Assembly (NCBI GenBank): GCA_044359955.1
Contig: JBIKLF010000027.1
Location: 1 to 31,908, forward strand
Source: JACTMZ01 sp044359955
GTDB lineage: Bacteria; Verrucomicrobiota; Verrucomicrobiia; Chthoniobacterales; JACTMZ01
Length of the DNA: 31,908 nucleotides
Direction: 5' to 3'
The notes under the pieces were generated by a model. That model was not told the origin of the DNA. It was given only the letters and a program-made list of their open reading frames with translations, and ran no database searches. A program made the position numbers and the translations under genes. Of the stretch, positions 1 through 7,087 are shown one piece after another (the first letter of the stretch is position 1; the number at the start of each line of letters is the position of its first letter).

Positions 1-78
1 CACAGCGCCCTCGGTTACCAGTCACCGCAAAACTTCCTCACTCGCTACTTCCAAAACAAAAAACATCAACTAAACTAA
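1..78 (+). CDS. IS3-family transposase (OrfB/integrase), C-terminal fragment
   Basis: Frame 1 is open from the window edge to TAA at 76-78 and gives 25 residues starting HSALGYQSPQNFL. The HSALGY-x-(S/T)P pattern is the usual end of the DDE integrase domain in IS3-family OrfB transposases, just after the catalytic region. Only the tail is in the window, so catalytic residues cannot be checked. The IS end that follows (about 103-126) fits a right-hand terminus immediately downstream of the transposase stop. The IS3 assignment rests on this short motif alone. Confidence 0.7.
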   Translation, partial: HSALGYQSPQNFLTRYFQNKKHQLN

Positions 79-102
79 AACCAATACAGCTGCGCTCACG
101 CA

Positions 103-126
103 GTCCACTTTTTCGGGGGAAGACCA
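103..126 (+). mobile_element. Probable right terminal inverted repeat of the IS3-family element
   Basis: The stretch GTCCACTTTTTCGGGGGA (103-120) followed by AGACCA ends in CA. Read on the other strand it starts TGGTCTTCCCCC, matching the 5'-TG...CA-3' termini and the C-run plus A-run style of IS3-family ends. It lies 24 bases after the transposase stop. The matching left end is outside the window, so the exact boundary (126) is inferred. Confidence 0.5.
115..122 (+). promoter_or_regulatory. Ribosome binding site of the carboxypeptidase gene, inside the IS end
   Basis: GGGGGAAG sits 6-7 bases before the ATG at 129, a good Shine-Dalgarno position in a window where most genes have weak ones. 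It lies inside the presumed IS terminal repeat, so the element appears to provide the translation start signal for the neighbouring gene. Confidence 0.5.
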
Positions 127-128
127 CG

Positions 129-938
129 ATGAAACTTTTCGCTTTGTTGCTGCATTTGACTGTCTTGTTGCCGGCTCTGGCTGGCGCGAAGCAAACGCCG
201 TCCAAGCCACTCATCGAGGCCGACTGTGTCCATCTGGTCGATGGTGCCTCCGGCAAGGTGCTTTTTTCGCAGGGGGGCAACCAGACGCGTCAAGTTGCGA
301 GCATACAAAAGCTCGTGACGGCACTGGTGATCGTGGAAGCGGGCGATCTCGATAAGCGGGTCACTGTCACCGCGCAGGATGCGAGTTGCCAGCCAACCAA
401 GCTGCCGAATTCCGTCGGTGGAACGTATACGCGACGTGAGCTGTTGCAGGCCATGCTCGTGCTGAGCGCCAATGATGCGGCGCGGGCTTTGGCGCGCGAT
501 CATAGCGGGAGCGAGGGGGCATTCGGTGCGAAGATGACCGCCATGGCCCGGCGGTTGGGTGCCACGAGTTCCGTTTTCAAGGACAGTGCGGGCTTTACCG
601 CCTCAGGGCAGTATTCGACGGCGGCGGACATGGTGAAAATTCTCAAGGCTGCCTACGCGAACCCGATAATCCGGCAAGCGAACGCCATGAAGTTCCTCCC
701 GTGGCGTCAAGCGAATGGCAAGCTGACGCAGCTACGCAACTCCAACCGATTGCTGCATCGACATCCTGATTGTCGTGGGGGGAAAGTCGGATACACGGCG
801 GCGGCGGGGCACTGCGCGGCGATTGTCTGGGAAGAGAATGGCCGCAGGCTTTACGCCGTGGTGTTGCGCGGGCACAGGGAGATGTTTTGGTTGCAGTTGC
901 CGGTCGTGCTGAAACTGCACGCGCACGGGTTGTTGTGA
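129..938 (+). CDS. Serine-type D-Ala-D-Ala carboxypeptidase (peptidase S11, PBP5/6-like)
   Basis: 269-residue exported peptidoglycan-processing enzyme that would trim the terminal D-Ala from pentapeptide stems in the periplasm. Residues 1-20 form a typical signal peptide (MKLFALLLHL...ALAGA). The penicillin-binding motifs are in order: SIQK at 58-61 (nucleophile Ser58, Lys61), SAN at 113-115, and KVG at 219-221 where KTG is usual. The protein stops shortly after the catalytic domain and lacks the long C-terminal domain and amphipathic anchor of E. coli PBP5, so it may be soluble. The IS3 element ends about 2 bases before the ATG, so the original promoter has been replaced or separated; the reading frame with its signal peptide is intact. 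It converges on glk. Family assignment is secure; physiological substrate is inferred. Confidence 0.88.
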   Translation: MKLFALLLHLTVLLPALAGAKQTPSKPLIEADCVHLVDGASGKVLFSQGGNQTRQVASIQKLVTALVIVEAGDLDKRVTVTAQDASCQPTKLPNSVGGTYTRRELLQAMLVLSANDAARALARDHSGSEGAFGAKMTAMARRLGATSSVFKDSAGFTASGQYSTAADMVKILKAAYANPIIRQANAMKFLPWRQANGKLTQLRNSNRLLHRHPDCRGGKVGYTAAAGHCAAIVWEENGRRLYAVVLRGHREMFWLQLPVVLKLHAHGLL

Positions 939-950
939 CGCGCCGCGGAC

Positions 951-971
951 GGACGAGCGGGCCGCTCGTCC
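951..971. repeat. Perfect 10-bp palindrome between convergent genes
   Basis: GGACGAGCGG (951-960), a single G (961), then CCGCTCGTCC (962-971) form a perfect inverted repeat. It fills most of the 33-base gap between the stops of the carboxypeptidase gene (938) and glk (972). It could act as a bidirectional transcription barrier, but there is no T-run on either side. It also resembles the short GC-rich palindromes dispersed as REP-like elements in many genomes. Confidence 0.6.
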
Positions 972-2012
972 CTACCTTGAAGGCAGTGCCTCGGCGCCGT
1001 GCAGGGCATGGCGGGCCGCGCCGAGGAGGGCGGCGCGCTCGTTGAGGATGACGCGCAGGGGAATCTTTCGCATGAAATCGCTGAAGCGTCCTTTGGCGAA
1101 AAGTGCCTCGAGCAACGGGGGGCGCTGGAGAAGCGGGAGGATTTTGGTCGCGATGCCGCCGCCGATGAAAAGGCCGCCGGTGGCCATGGTTTTGAGGGCC
1201 AGGTTTCCGGCTTCGGCGCCGAGGATGGAAGAGAAGAGGTCCATGGTCTGAACGCACAGCGGGCAGGAGGCCTCGAGGGCGGCGGCCGAGATGATCGAAC
1301 CGGCGTCGCCCGTTATGAGTGCTTCGGCGATGGCGGGTGTTTCGGGCGTGCGGCCGGTGTCGCGCAGGAATCCGTAGAGGTTGGGAATGCCCATGCTGCC
1401 GCTCAAAACGCGTTCGCAGCTCACGTGGCCGTAGCGTGACAAGAGGTGCCTGAGCAGTCCGACTTCGAGTTCGTTGCGCGGGGCGAAGTCGCTGTGGCCG
1501 CCCTCGCAAGCAAAGGGTGTGTGCTTGCGTCCGTCCCAAAAAATACCGGCTTCGCCGAGACCGGTGCCGGGGGAAATCACGGCCATATTGCCGACGGCCT
1601 CGTCGGCCCCAGGGTGGAGCACGGCGAAGTCGGAAGGGTCAAGTTCGCCGATACCGTAAGCATTGGCGACGAGGTCATTGATGAGGAAAGTTCTGCGGAA
1701 GCCGAACTTGGCACATTGGGCATCCGCATCGACCTCCCAAGGCAGATTGACCAGCTTGACGCGAGGGCCGCCGACGGGGCCGGGCAGACCGAAGCAGGCG
1801 TAGTCCACGGGCTCGGGTTCATCGGCGATAAACTCCGCAACGAGTTGTTCCAAGCTTGTTGCGGACTTGCTCGAGAATTTGGCCGCCCGTTGCAGGGTGA
1901 GCGACGCAGCGGCATCGCTTCCTTGGGCGCGAAAGATACCCAGCCATGTTTTCGTGCCGCCGACGTCTCCGCCCAGGATGACCGGGCCGCCCTCAACCGG
2001 GACGGGCCGCAT
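972..2012 (-). CDS. glk: Glucokinase (Glk family)
   Basis: Cytoplasmic ATP-dependent kinase making glucose 6-phosphate. The ATG at 2012 gives 346 residues, close to the 320-345 usual for the Glk family. The ASKHA phosphate-1 loop ILGGDVGGTKTWLG is at residues 12-25. Further on are LINDLVANAYG (catalytic Asp region), the ATP-site motif SPGTGLGEAG, EGGHSDFAP and a C-terminal FIGGGIATKI. A GTG at 2063 would add 17 residues and leave only 12 bases after the zwf stop; neither start has a convincing Shine-Dalgarno. It follows zwf on the same strand, so its product would feed the upstream gene's enzyme, consistent with a two-gene operon. Confidence 0.92.
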   Translation of the reverse strand: MRPVPVEGGPVILGGDVGGTKTWLGIFRAQGSDAAASLTLQRAAKFSSKSATSLEQLVAEFIADEPEPVDYACFGLPGPVGGPRVKLVNLPWEVDADAQCAKFGFRRTFLINDLVANAYGIGELDPSDFAVLHPGADEAVGNMAVISPGTGLGEAGIFWDGRKHTPFACEGGHSDFAPRNELEVGLLRHLLSRYGHVSCERVLSGSMGIPNLYGFLRDTGRTPETPAIAEALITGDAGSIISAAALEASCPLCVQTMDLFSSILGAEAGNLALKTMATGGLFIGGGIATKILPLLQRPPLLEALFAKGRFSDFMRKIPLRVILNERAALLGAARHALHGAEALPSR

Positions 2013-2075
2013 GGGATGCGGTTCGTCAAGCTTGGGGTTGGCTGGCCTGCAGGGACTGGACACGGCTTTGGTCGC

Positions 2076-3605
2076 TCAGGAAGGATTTTCCCAATGGCGT
2101 CCATCGCGCTCGAGCAGTTTGTTGGCCGCGGTCGGACCCCAAGTGCCGGCTTCGTAGTCGGGGAAATCACGCGGCGGCAAGGCGCCCCAGACGTCGAGGA
2201 GGGGATTCACGATGCGCCATGATGCGTCGACGCTGTCTTCCCGGTGGAAGAGGGTCATGTCGCCGATCATACAATCGTGCAGGAGTGTTTCGTATCCGGT
2301 GGCGGGGGATTGCTGGCCGAACTCGTTGTAGTTGAAGTCGAGGGGAATGGTGTCGACGACCACGGCGGGGCCGGGTCTTTTGGCCCGGATCATGATGGTG
2401 ATGCTTTCTTCGGGTTGAATGTTGAGGATGAGTGCGTTGGGGCCGGCTTCGCTCTGGACCTTTTCGCCGAAGAGCATGAGGGGAGTGCGCTTGAAGCGGA
2501 TGACAACTTGGGTGAGGTGCTTGGCCAGTCGTTTGCCGGTGCGGAGGTAAAAGGGGACATCGGCCCAGCGCCAGTTATCCACGAGAAGACGCATGGCCGC
2601 GTAGGTTTCGGTGTTGGAACGCGGATCAACGCTCGGCTCGTCGCGGTAGGCGGGCACCTGCTGTCCGTCGATGACCCCCGCGCCGTATTGTCCGCGCACG
2701 CAGTTCTCGATGACCTCCTCGGGTTTCATCGGACGGATGGCGTCGAGGACTTTCACTTTCTCGTTGCGCACGGCGTCACCGCTGATGCTGCTGGGCGGTT
2801 CCATGGCGATGAGGGAAAGGACGCTGAGCATGTGGTTCTGCACCATGTCGCGCAGGACGCCGTAGTGGTCGAGGTAACCGCCGCGGTTCTCGACCCCGAG
2901 CGATTCGGCGACGGTGATCTGCACGCTGTCGACGTAGCGCCGGTTCCAGTTCGGCTCGAAGATCATGTTGGCGAAACGAAAGACCATGATGTTTTGCACG
3001 GTCTCCTTCCCGAGGTAATGGTCAATGCGGTAGACCTGCGACTCGTGCAGGACCTCGTGGAGCTTGTTGTTGAGTTCGCGGGCCGTATCAAGATCGCGAC
3101 CGAAAGGTTTCTCGATGATGACGCGGCGGTAGCCGTCCGCAGTTTCCTGCAGGAGGCCGGCGGCGCCGAGTTGCGCGGCGACCGTGCCGAAGAGGGTCGG
3201 CGTCACGGCCAGATTGAAGACAACGTTGTGGCCGGGGATGGTCCGTTCCTGCTGCAAGGTGGCGATTTTTTCCTTCAACGCCGTGAAGACGCCGGTGTCG
3301 TTGAAGTCACCGGCAATATAGTAGCAGCCGGAGACGAATGCGTCCCATTCGGCCGGATCGACCGGGTGGGTCGCAAATTGCTTGATGTCGCCGGACAACT
3401 GGGTGCGGAAACTGGCGTCGTCGCCCGGCGTGATGGCGACGCCGATCACCGCGAAGCGGTCGGGCAAAAGGCCGACGCACCGGAGATTGAAAAGCGCGGG
3501 GATGAGCTTCCTTTTGGTGAGGTCACCGGAGGCCCCGAAGATGACGAAGACGCAGGGTGGGCCGGGATGGCGATGGTCGGGAGGCGTGGAGCGGGTATCC
3601 GGCAT
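2076..3605 (-). CDS. zwf: Glucose-6-phosphate 1-dehydrogenase
   Basis: 509 residues, normal length for the family. It oxidises glucose 6-phosphate to 6-phosphogluconolactone with NAD(P)+, the entry to the oxidative pentose phosphate pathway. The N-terminal Rossmann fingerprint is FGASGDLTKRK (residues 23-33); EKPFG is at 165-169; the signature DHYLGKE is at 195-201, with His/Lys residues that bind and act on the sugar phosphate. The C-terminal domain (PFYLRTGKRL, then the DLLHRxD-like FHREDSVDASWRIVNPLL) is complete. It heads the zwf-glk pair and is divergent from the LptF/LptG gene across a gap of about 127 bases that must hold both promoters. Confidence 0.96.
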   Translation of the reverse strand: MPDTRSTPPDHRHPGPPCVFVIFGASGDLTKRKLIPALFNLRCVGLLPDRFAVIGVAITPGDDASFRTQLSGDIKQFATHPVDPAEWDAFVSGCYYIAGDFNDTGVFTALKEKIATLQQERTIPGHNVVFNLAVTPTLFGTVAAQLGAAGLLQETADGYRRVIIEKPFGRDLDTARELNNKLHEVLHESQVYRIDHYLGKETVQNIMVFRFANMIFEPNWNRRYVDSVQITVAESLGVENRGGYLDHYGVLRDMVQNHMLSVLSLIAMEPPSSISGDAVRNEKVKVLDAIRPMKPEEVIENCVRGQYGAGVIDGQQVPAYRDEPSVDPRSNTETYAAMRLLVDNWRWADVPFYLRTGKRLAKHLTQVVIRFKRTPLMLFGEKVQSEAGPNALILNIQPEESITIMIRAKRPGPAVVVDTIPLDFNYNEFGQQSPATGYETLLHDCMIGDMTLFHREDSVDASWRIVNPLLDVWGALPPRDFPDYEAGTWGPTAANKLLERDGRHWENPS

Positions 3606-3732
3606 AGACGGGCGATACTGGCGTCAGGGGAACTCTTGCTCAATGCGAAAAGGTGCGGCCCTGCTTGGCACGGACATGGGGCGGAGTTAGGATGCGCGGA
3701 CCGTCTGGTATGGCGGGTTGTTTTTCCAGCGG

Positions 3733-4851
3733 ATGAAGCTAATCGACCGTTACGTAGGACGTGGCGTGGTGATCACCACGCTTTACGGGCTCTTCGTGCT
3801 CAGTCTGGTTCTGGTGCTGGGCAATATTTTCAAGGAATTGCTCGACCTGATGATCAACCGGGATGTTCCGGTGAAGTATCTCTTCCTGTTCATGCTCTAT
3901 GTGCTGCCGTTTTCGTTCACCTTCACGGTGCCGTGGGCCTTTCTTACGGCGGTCCTGCTCGTCTTCGGGAGGATGTCGGCGGACAATGAAACGGTGGCTT
4001 TGCGGGCTTGCGGGACGAGTCTGCTGCGGGTCTGTCTGCCGGTCCTGGGTGTGGCCGTGTTGCTTAGTGCCTTCACCTTTTGGATCAACACGACGATTGC
4101 CCCGCAGGCGCTCGATGCGATGCGCAATTCGATCGCGACGATCGCGCGCAGCAACCCGCAGTCTCTCTTTGTGGCCGACGAGGTTATCGACGAATTTGCC
4201 GGGCGGAAAATTTTTGTCGGTGAAAAGGATGGCAACCGGCTGTCCAATGTCACCCTGATCGAGGAGGCGGCGGGAGCGCAACCCGAGCGGATCATTCTGG
4301 CGCAAGAAGGTGAGATCGACGTCGACGACGAAGGCGGCGAGCTGCTGCTCACCCTGCGGAATGCGAGGTTCGAGCAGCGCGACGGCAAGGCGCCGGATGA
4401 TCTCTCGAAAATTCGACACGGCATCTCGGTAGGGGAGGCCACGGTCTCGATCCGGCTGCTCGACCTGGTCAACAACTATTGGCTTTCCAAGCCGCTGCGC
4501 GCTTACACCTTGCACGAGTTGTGGGAATATTTGCCCGAGGCCCAAGCACAAAATGACCCTGAACTGGTCAGCCGGATCAAGGTGGAGATGAGCAAGCGTG
4601 TGTCGCTCTCGCTGGCTTGTATTGCCTTTGCCATCGTGGCCATGCCGCTGGGTGTGACGGCGCAGCGCAAAGAAACGTCCATCGGTTTTGCGATCAGCCT
4701 GGCGTTGGCCTTCGGCTATTTTTTCTTTGTCGTCCTGGCCGAAATGCTGCGCGATGACGTGGCCTGGCATCCTTATCTTTTGCTTTGGGTCCCCAATGTG
4801 CTCTTCATCGGGATTGGCGCATGGTTGCTGGTGCGCTTGGACCACCGTTGA
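3733..4851 (+). CDS. LptF/LptG family permease (YjgP/YjgQ)
   Basis: 372-residue inner-membrane protein of the type that pairs with LptB ATPase to extract LPS from the inner membrane for transport to the outer membrane. It begins MKLIDRYVGRGVV, the usual LptF/G opening. Hydrophobic segments fall at about residues 15-35, 55-80 and 95-115, followed by a soluble periplasmic domain (about 130-265) and three C-terminal helices (about 270-370), the standard 3+3 layout. A TTG at 3718 could extend it by 5 residues; the ATG fits family starts better. LptF and LptG are often adjacent, but only one gene is present here, so its partner must be elsewhere. Whether it is LptF or LptG cannot be told by eye. 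Confidence 0.85.
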   Translation: MKLIDRYVGRGVVITTLYGLFVLSLVLVLGNIFKELLDLMINRDVPVKYLFLFMLYVLPFSFTFTVPWAFLTAVLLVFGRMSADNETVALRACGTSLLRVCLPVLGVAVLLSAFTFWINTTIAPQALDAMRNSIATIARSNPQSLFVADEVIDEFAGRKIFVGEKDGNRLSNVTLIEEAAGAQPERIILAQEGEIDVDDEGGELLLTLRNARFEQRDGKAPDDLSKIRHGISVGEATVSIRLLDLVNNYWLSKPLRAYTLHELWEYLPEAQAQNDPELVSRIKVEMSKRVSLSLACIAFAIVAMPLGVTAQRKETSIGFAISLALAFGYFFFVVLAEMLRDDVAWHPYLLLWVPNVLFIGIGAWLLVRLDHR

Positions 4852-4902
4852 CCATGAACCGGGGCGCGGCGCGTCGGGGACACCGCGTGCTACCTTGGGG
4901 GG

Positions 4903-5919
4903 TCAAAGACTGCGGCCGGCGGCCTTGACGAAGGGGCGCAGTTCGGCAACGAGGGCGGCGAATGCTTCCGGGTTGAGTTGCTGTTGCCCGTCGCTGAGAG
5001 CTTCCGCGGGGTTGGGGTGAACTTCGATGATGAGGCCGTCCGCCCCGACGGCTGCCGCTCCGCGGCAGAGGACCTTGACCAGATCGGCGCGGCCGCAACC
5101 TTGGCTGGGATCGACAATGACCGGCAGGTGAGTTTCCTGTTTGGCGATGGCGACGGCGGCGAGGTCGAGGGTGTTGCGCGTGTAATCCTCGAACGTGCGG
5201 ATGCCGCGTTCGCAGAGAATGACATTCGGGTTGCCGTGGGCGAGGAGGTATTCCGCGGCGAGCAACCATTCTTCGATGCGCATGCTCATGCCGCGTTTGA
5301 GGAGAACGGGTTTGCCGCTGCGGGCGCAGGCGATGAGCAGACGGAAGTTTTGCGCATTGCGCGCCCCGATTTGCAGAATGTCCGCGGTGCCGGCAACGAG
5401 GTCGACGTCGCGCTCGCCGAGGACCTCGGTGATGATGCGAAGGCCGGTTTCGGCGCGGGCGGCGGCGAGCATATGCAGTCCCTCGGGTCCGAGGCCTTGG
5501 AACTCGTAGGGAGAGGTGCGCGGCTTGTAGGCCCCGCCGCGCAGGATGGTGGCTCCCGCCGCTTTGACCGCGCGGGCGGTGGTCATGAGCTGTTCTTCGC
5601 TTTCGACCGAGCAGGGGCCGGCCATGAGAACAAAATTGTCCCCGCCGATTTTCACGCCGCCGGCGTCGATGACGGAGGACTCGGGGTGGGATTGACGGCT
5701 GGCCAGTTTGTAGCGTTTTTGCACGCGGATCACGCGTTCGACCTGGGGAAGGGCATTTAGTGATTCGAGACTGGCGTGCGTTGTTTCATCGCCGATGGCC
5801 GCCACCACCGTCTGATATTCTCCCCGGATCGGATTGGGCGTGTAACCAAGGAGAGAAATTTCGTGAATTACTTCCTCGACTTGCTCGGGCGGGGTATGCG
5901 GACGGATGACGACGATCAT
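4903..5919 (-). CDS. aroF: 3-deoxy-7-phosphoheptulonate (DAHP) synthase, class I with N-terminal regulatory domain
   Basis: 338 residues. It condenses phosphoenolpyruvate and erythrose 4-phosphate, the first step of aromatic amino acid synthesis. Residues 1-70 form the small ferredoxin-like domain found in Thermotoga-type DAHP synthases, where it mediates feedback inhibition. The barrel carries AGPCSVES at 100-107 (metal-ligand Cys103), RGGAYKPRTSPY at 127-138, QIGARNAQNF, LLKRG and CERGIRTFE. A longer frame to 5958 would need a TTG and add 13 residues absent from relatives, so the ATG at 5919 is preferred. It converges on the LptF/G gene (51-base gap) and diverges from the LOG-family gene. 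Confidence 0.94.
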   Translation of the reverse strand: MIVVIRPHTPPEQVEEVIHEISLLGYTPNPIRGEYQTVVAAIGDETTHASLESLNALPQVERVIRVQKRYKLASRQSHPESSVIDAGGVKIGGDNFVLMAGPCSVESEEQLMTTARAVKAAGATILRGGAYKPRTSPYEFQGLGPEGLHMLAAARAETGLRIITEVLGERDVDLVAGTADILQIGARNAQNFRLLIACARSGKPVLLKRGMSMRIEEWLLAAEYLLAHGNPNVILCERGIRTFEDYTRNTLDLAAVAIAKQETHLPVIVDPSQGCGRADLVKVLCRGAAAVGADGLIIEVHPNPAEALSDGQQQLNPEAFAALVAELRPFVKAAGRSL

Positions 5920-6016
5920 GAGATGGGCGAAGCTATCAGCGTGACGCGGCGCGGGCAACTGGGCAGCGCCGAAATTGCGTGCGTTTCAGCAACAGGGCGG
6001 CATATTAGCCGATCCT

Positions 6017-7069
6017 ATGAAAGAAAAAGAAGAGGCCGCGATCAAAGCGCTGGTGGCCGAAAGTGGGTGCGTCCACTCTCCGGAGCTGCTGGAGGAATTG
6101 ATCGAAACGGCGCTCTTGCTCGGCCGGGACAAAGCCCCGGTGGCCGACATCAAGCTCATCGTGAGGGCGCTGAAAGAGTTGCGTTACGCCTCCAAGGTTT
6201 TCCAACCTTATTCCGACCGGCGCAAAGTGGCAGTCTTTGGCTCCGCGCGGCTCGCGCCGGACACGGCGGAATTCAAGATGGCCGAAGAGATGGGCCACAA
6301 GGCGGTCGAGCACGGGTTCATGGTGATCACGGGCGGGGGTGACGGCATCATGGGTGCCGCGCAAAAAGGCGCCGGCCGGGACCACAGCTTTGGCCTGAAC
6401 ATCCGCCTTCCGTTCGAACAGCGCGCCAATGAGACGATTCACGGCGACAAAAAGCTGATCAACTTCAACTATTTCTTCACCCGCAAGGTGAATTTCGTCA
6501 AAGAAACCGACGCCTTCGTCCTCTTTCCCGGCGGCTTCGGCACGCAGGACGAGGGGTTCGAGTGTCTGACGCTTATGCAGACGGGCAAGGCGAAGATCAC
6601 TCCGCTCATCTTGCTCGACACGCCGGACGGACGTTACTGGGAGACGTGGGAATTCTTCATCAAGAATGACCTCCTGCGCATGAAGCTCATTTCGCCGAGC
6701 GACTTCCATCTCTTCAAGATTTCGCATTCCTGCGAAGAAACCATCGCGCACATCCAGCAGTTTTACCGCGTCTTCGAATCCTACCGTTGGTTGCGCGAAA
6801 AAATGGTGGTGCGCATCAAGCGTCCGCTGACAGCCGGGAGCCTTCACGAACTGAATGAAAAGTTCGGCCGCATCTTGGTCAGTGGTGTCATTGAGCAGAC
6901 CGGCATTCTTCCCGAAGAGGGGGGCGACCGTCGTTGGGCGGTGGGATCGATCTTTCGTGGCGGTCAGGAAGAGGAAATGCCGCGTCTGGTCCTGACGCCG
7001 CAAAAGACGGATTTCGGAACGCTGCGCCTTTTCATCGACGCGATCAACGAGTCCCAGACGGAAGATTAA
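6017..7069 (+). CDS. LOG-family (TIGR00730-type) nucleotide 5'-monophosphate phosphoribohydrolase
   Basis: 350 residues, longer than the roughly 190-residue core LOG proteins. It has an N-terminal helical extension (about 1-65) and a C-terminal extension after residue 260. The Rossmann-like core has FGSAR at 74-78, TGGGDGIMGAA at 105-115 and the signature PGGFGTQDE at 171-179, whose Glu is catalytic in LOG enzymes. Family members hydrolyse nucleoside monophosphates to base plus ribose 5-phosphate; some make active cytokinins. The bacterial role here is inferred. A TTG at 5975 would extend it upstream, but MKEKEEAA at 6017 is the natural start. cimA follows after 18 bases, suggesting co-transcription. 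Confidence 0.85.
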   Translation: MKEKEEAAIKALVAESGCVHSPELLEELIETALLLGRDKAPVADIKLIVRALKELRYASKVFQPYSDRRKVAVFGSARLAPDTAEFKMAEEMGHKAVEHGFMVITGGGDGIMGAAQKGAGRDHSFGLNIRLPFEQRANETIHGDKKLINFNYFFTRKVNFVKETDAFVLFPGGFGTQDEGFECLTLMQTGKAKITPLILLDTPDGRYWETWEFFIKNDLLRMKLISPSDFHLFKISHSCEETIAHIQQFYRVFESYRWLREKMVVRIKRPLTAGSLHELNEKFGRILVSGVIEQTGILPEEGGDRRWAVGSIFRGGQEEEMPRLVLTPQKTDFGTLRLFIDAINESQTED

Positions 7070-7087
7070 CCGGCCCCGTCGGCCCGC

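Noticed and set aside
3666..3681. TGGCAC followed after 5 bases by TGGGG, resembling a sigma-54 promoter before the LptF/G gene
   Set aside because: The -24 half fits but the -12 half should read TTGC; the match is too poor, and nothing about the gene suggests sigma-54 control.
2244..3989. 581-codon + strand open frame opposite zwf
   Set aside because: It is the shadow of zwf. The product is low-complexity Asp/Gly/Val/His-rich with no domain, while the minus-strand frame is a full-length G6PDH with its active-site signature.
5920..5958. Longer DAHP synthase start at a TTG (5958)
   Set aside because: The extra 13 residues have no counterpart in Thermotoga-type relatives, which begin MIVV as the ATG at 5919 does.
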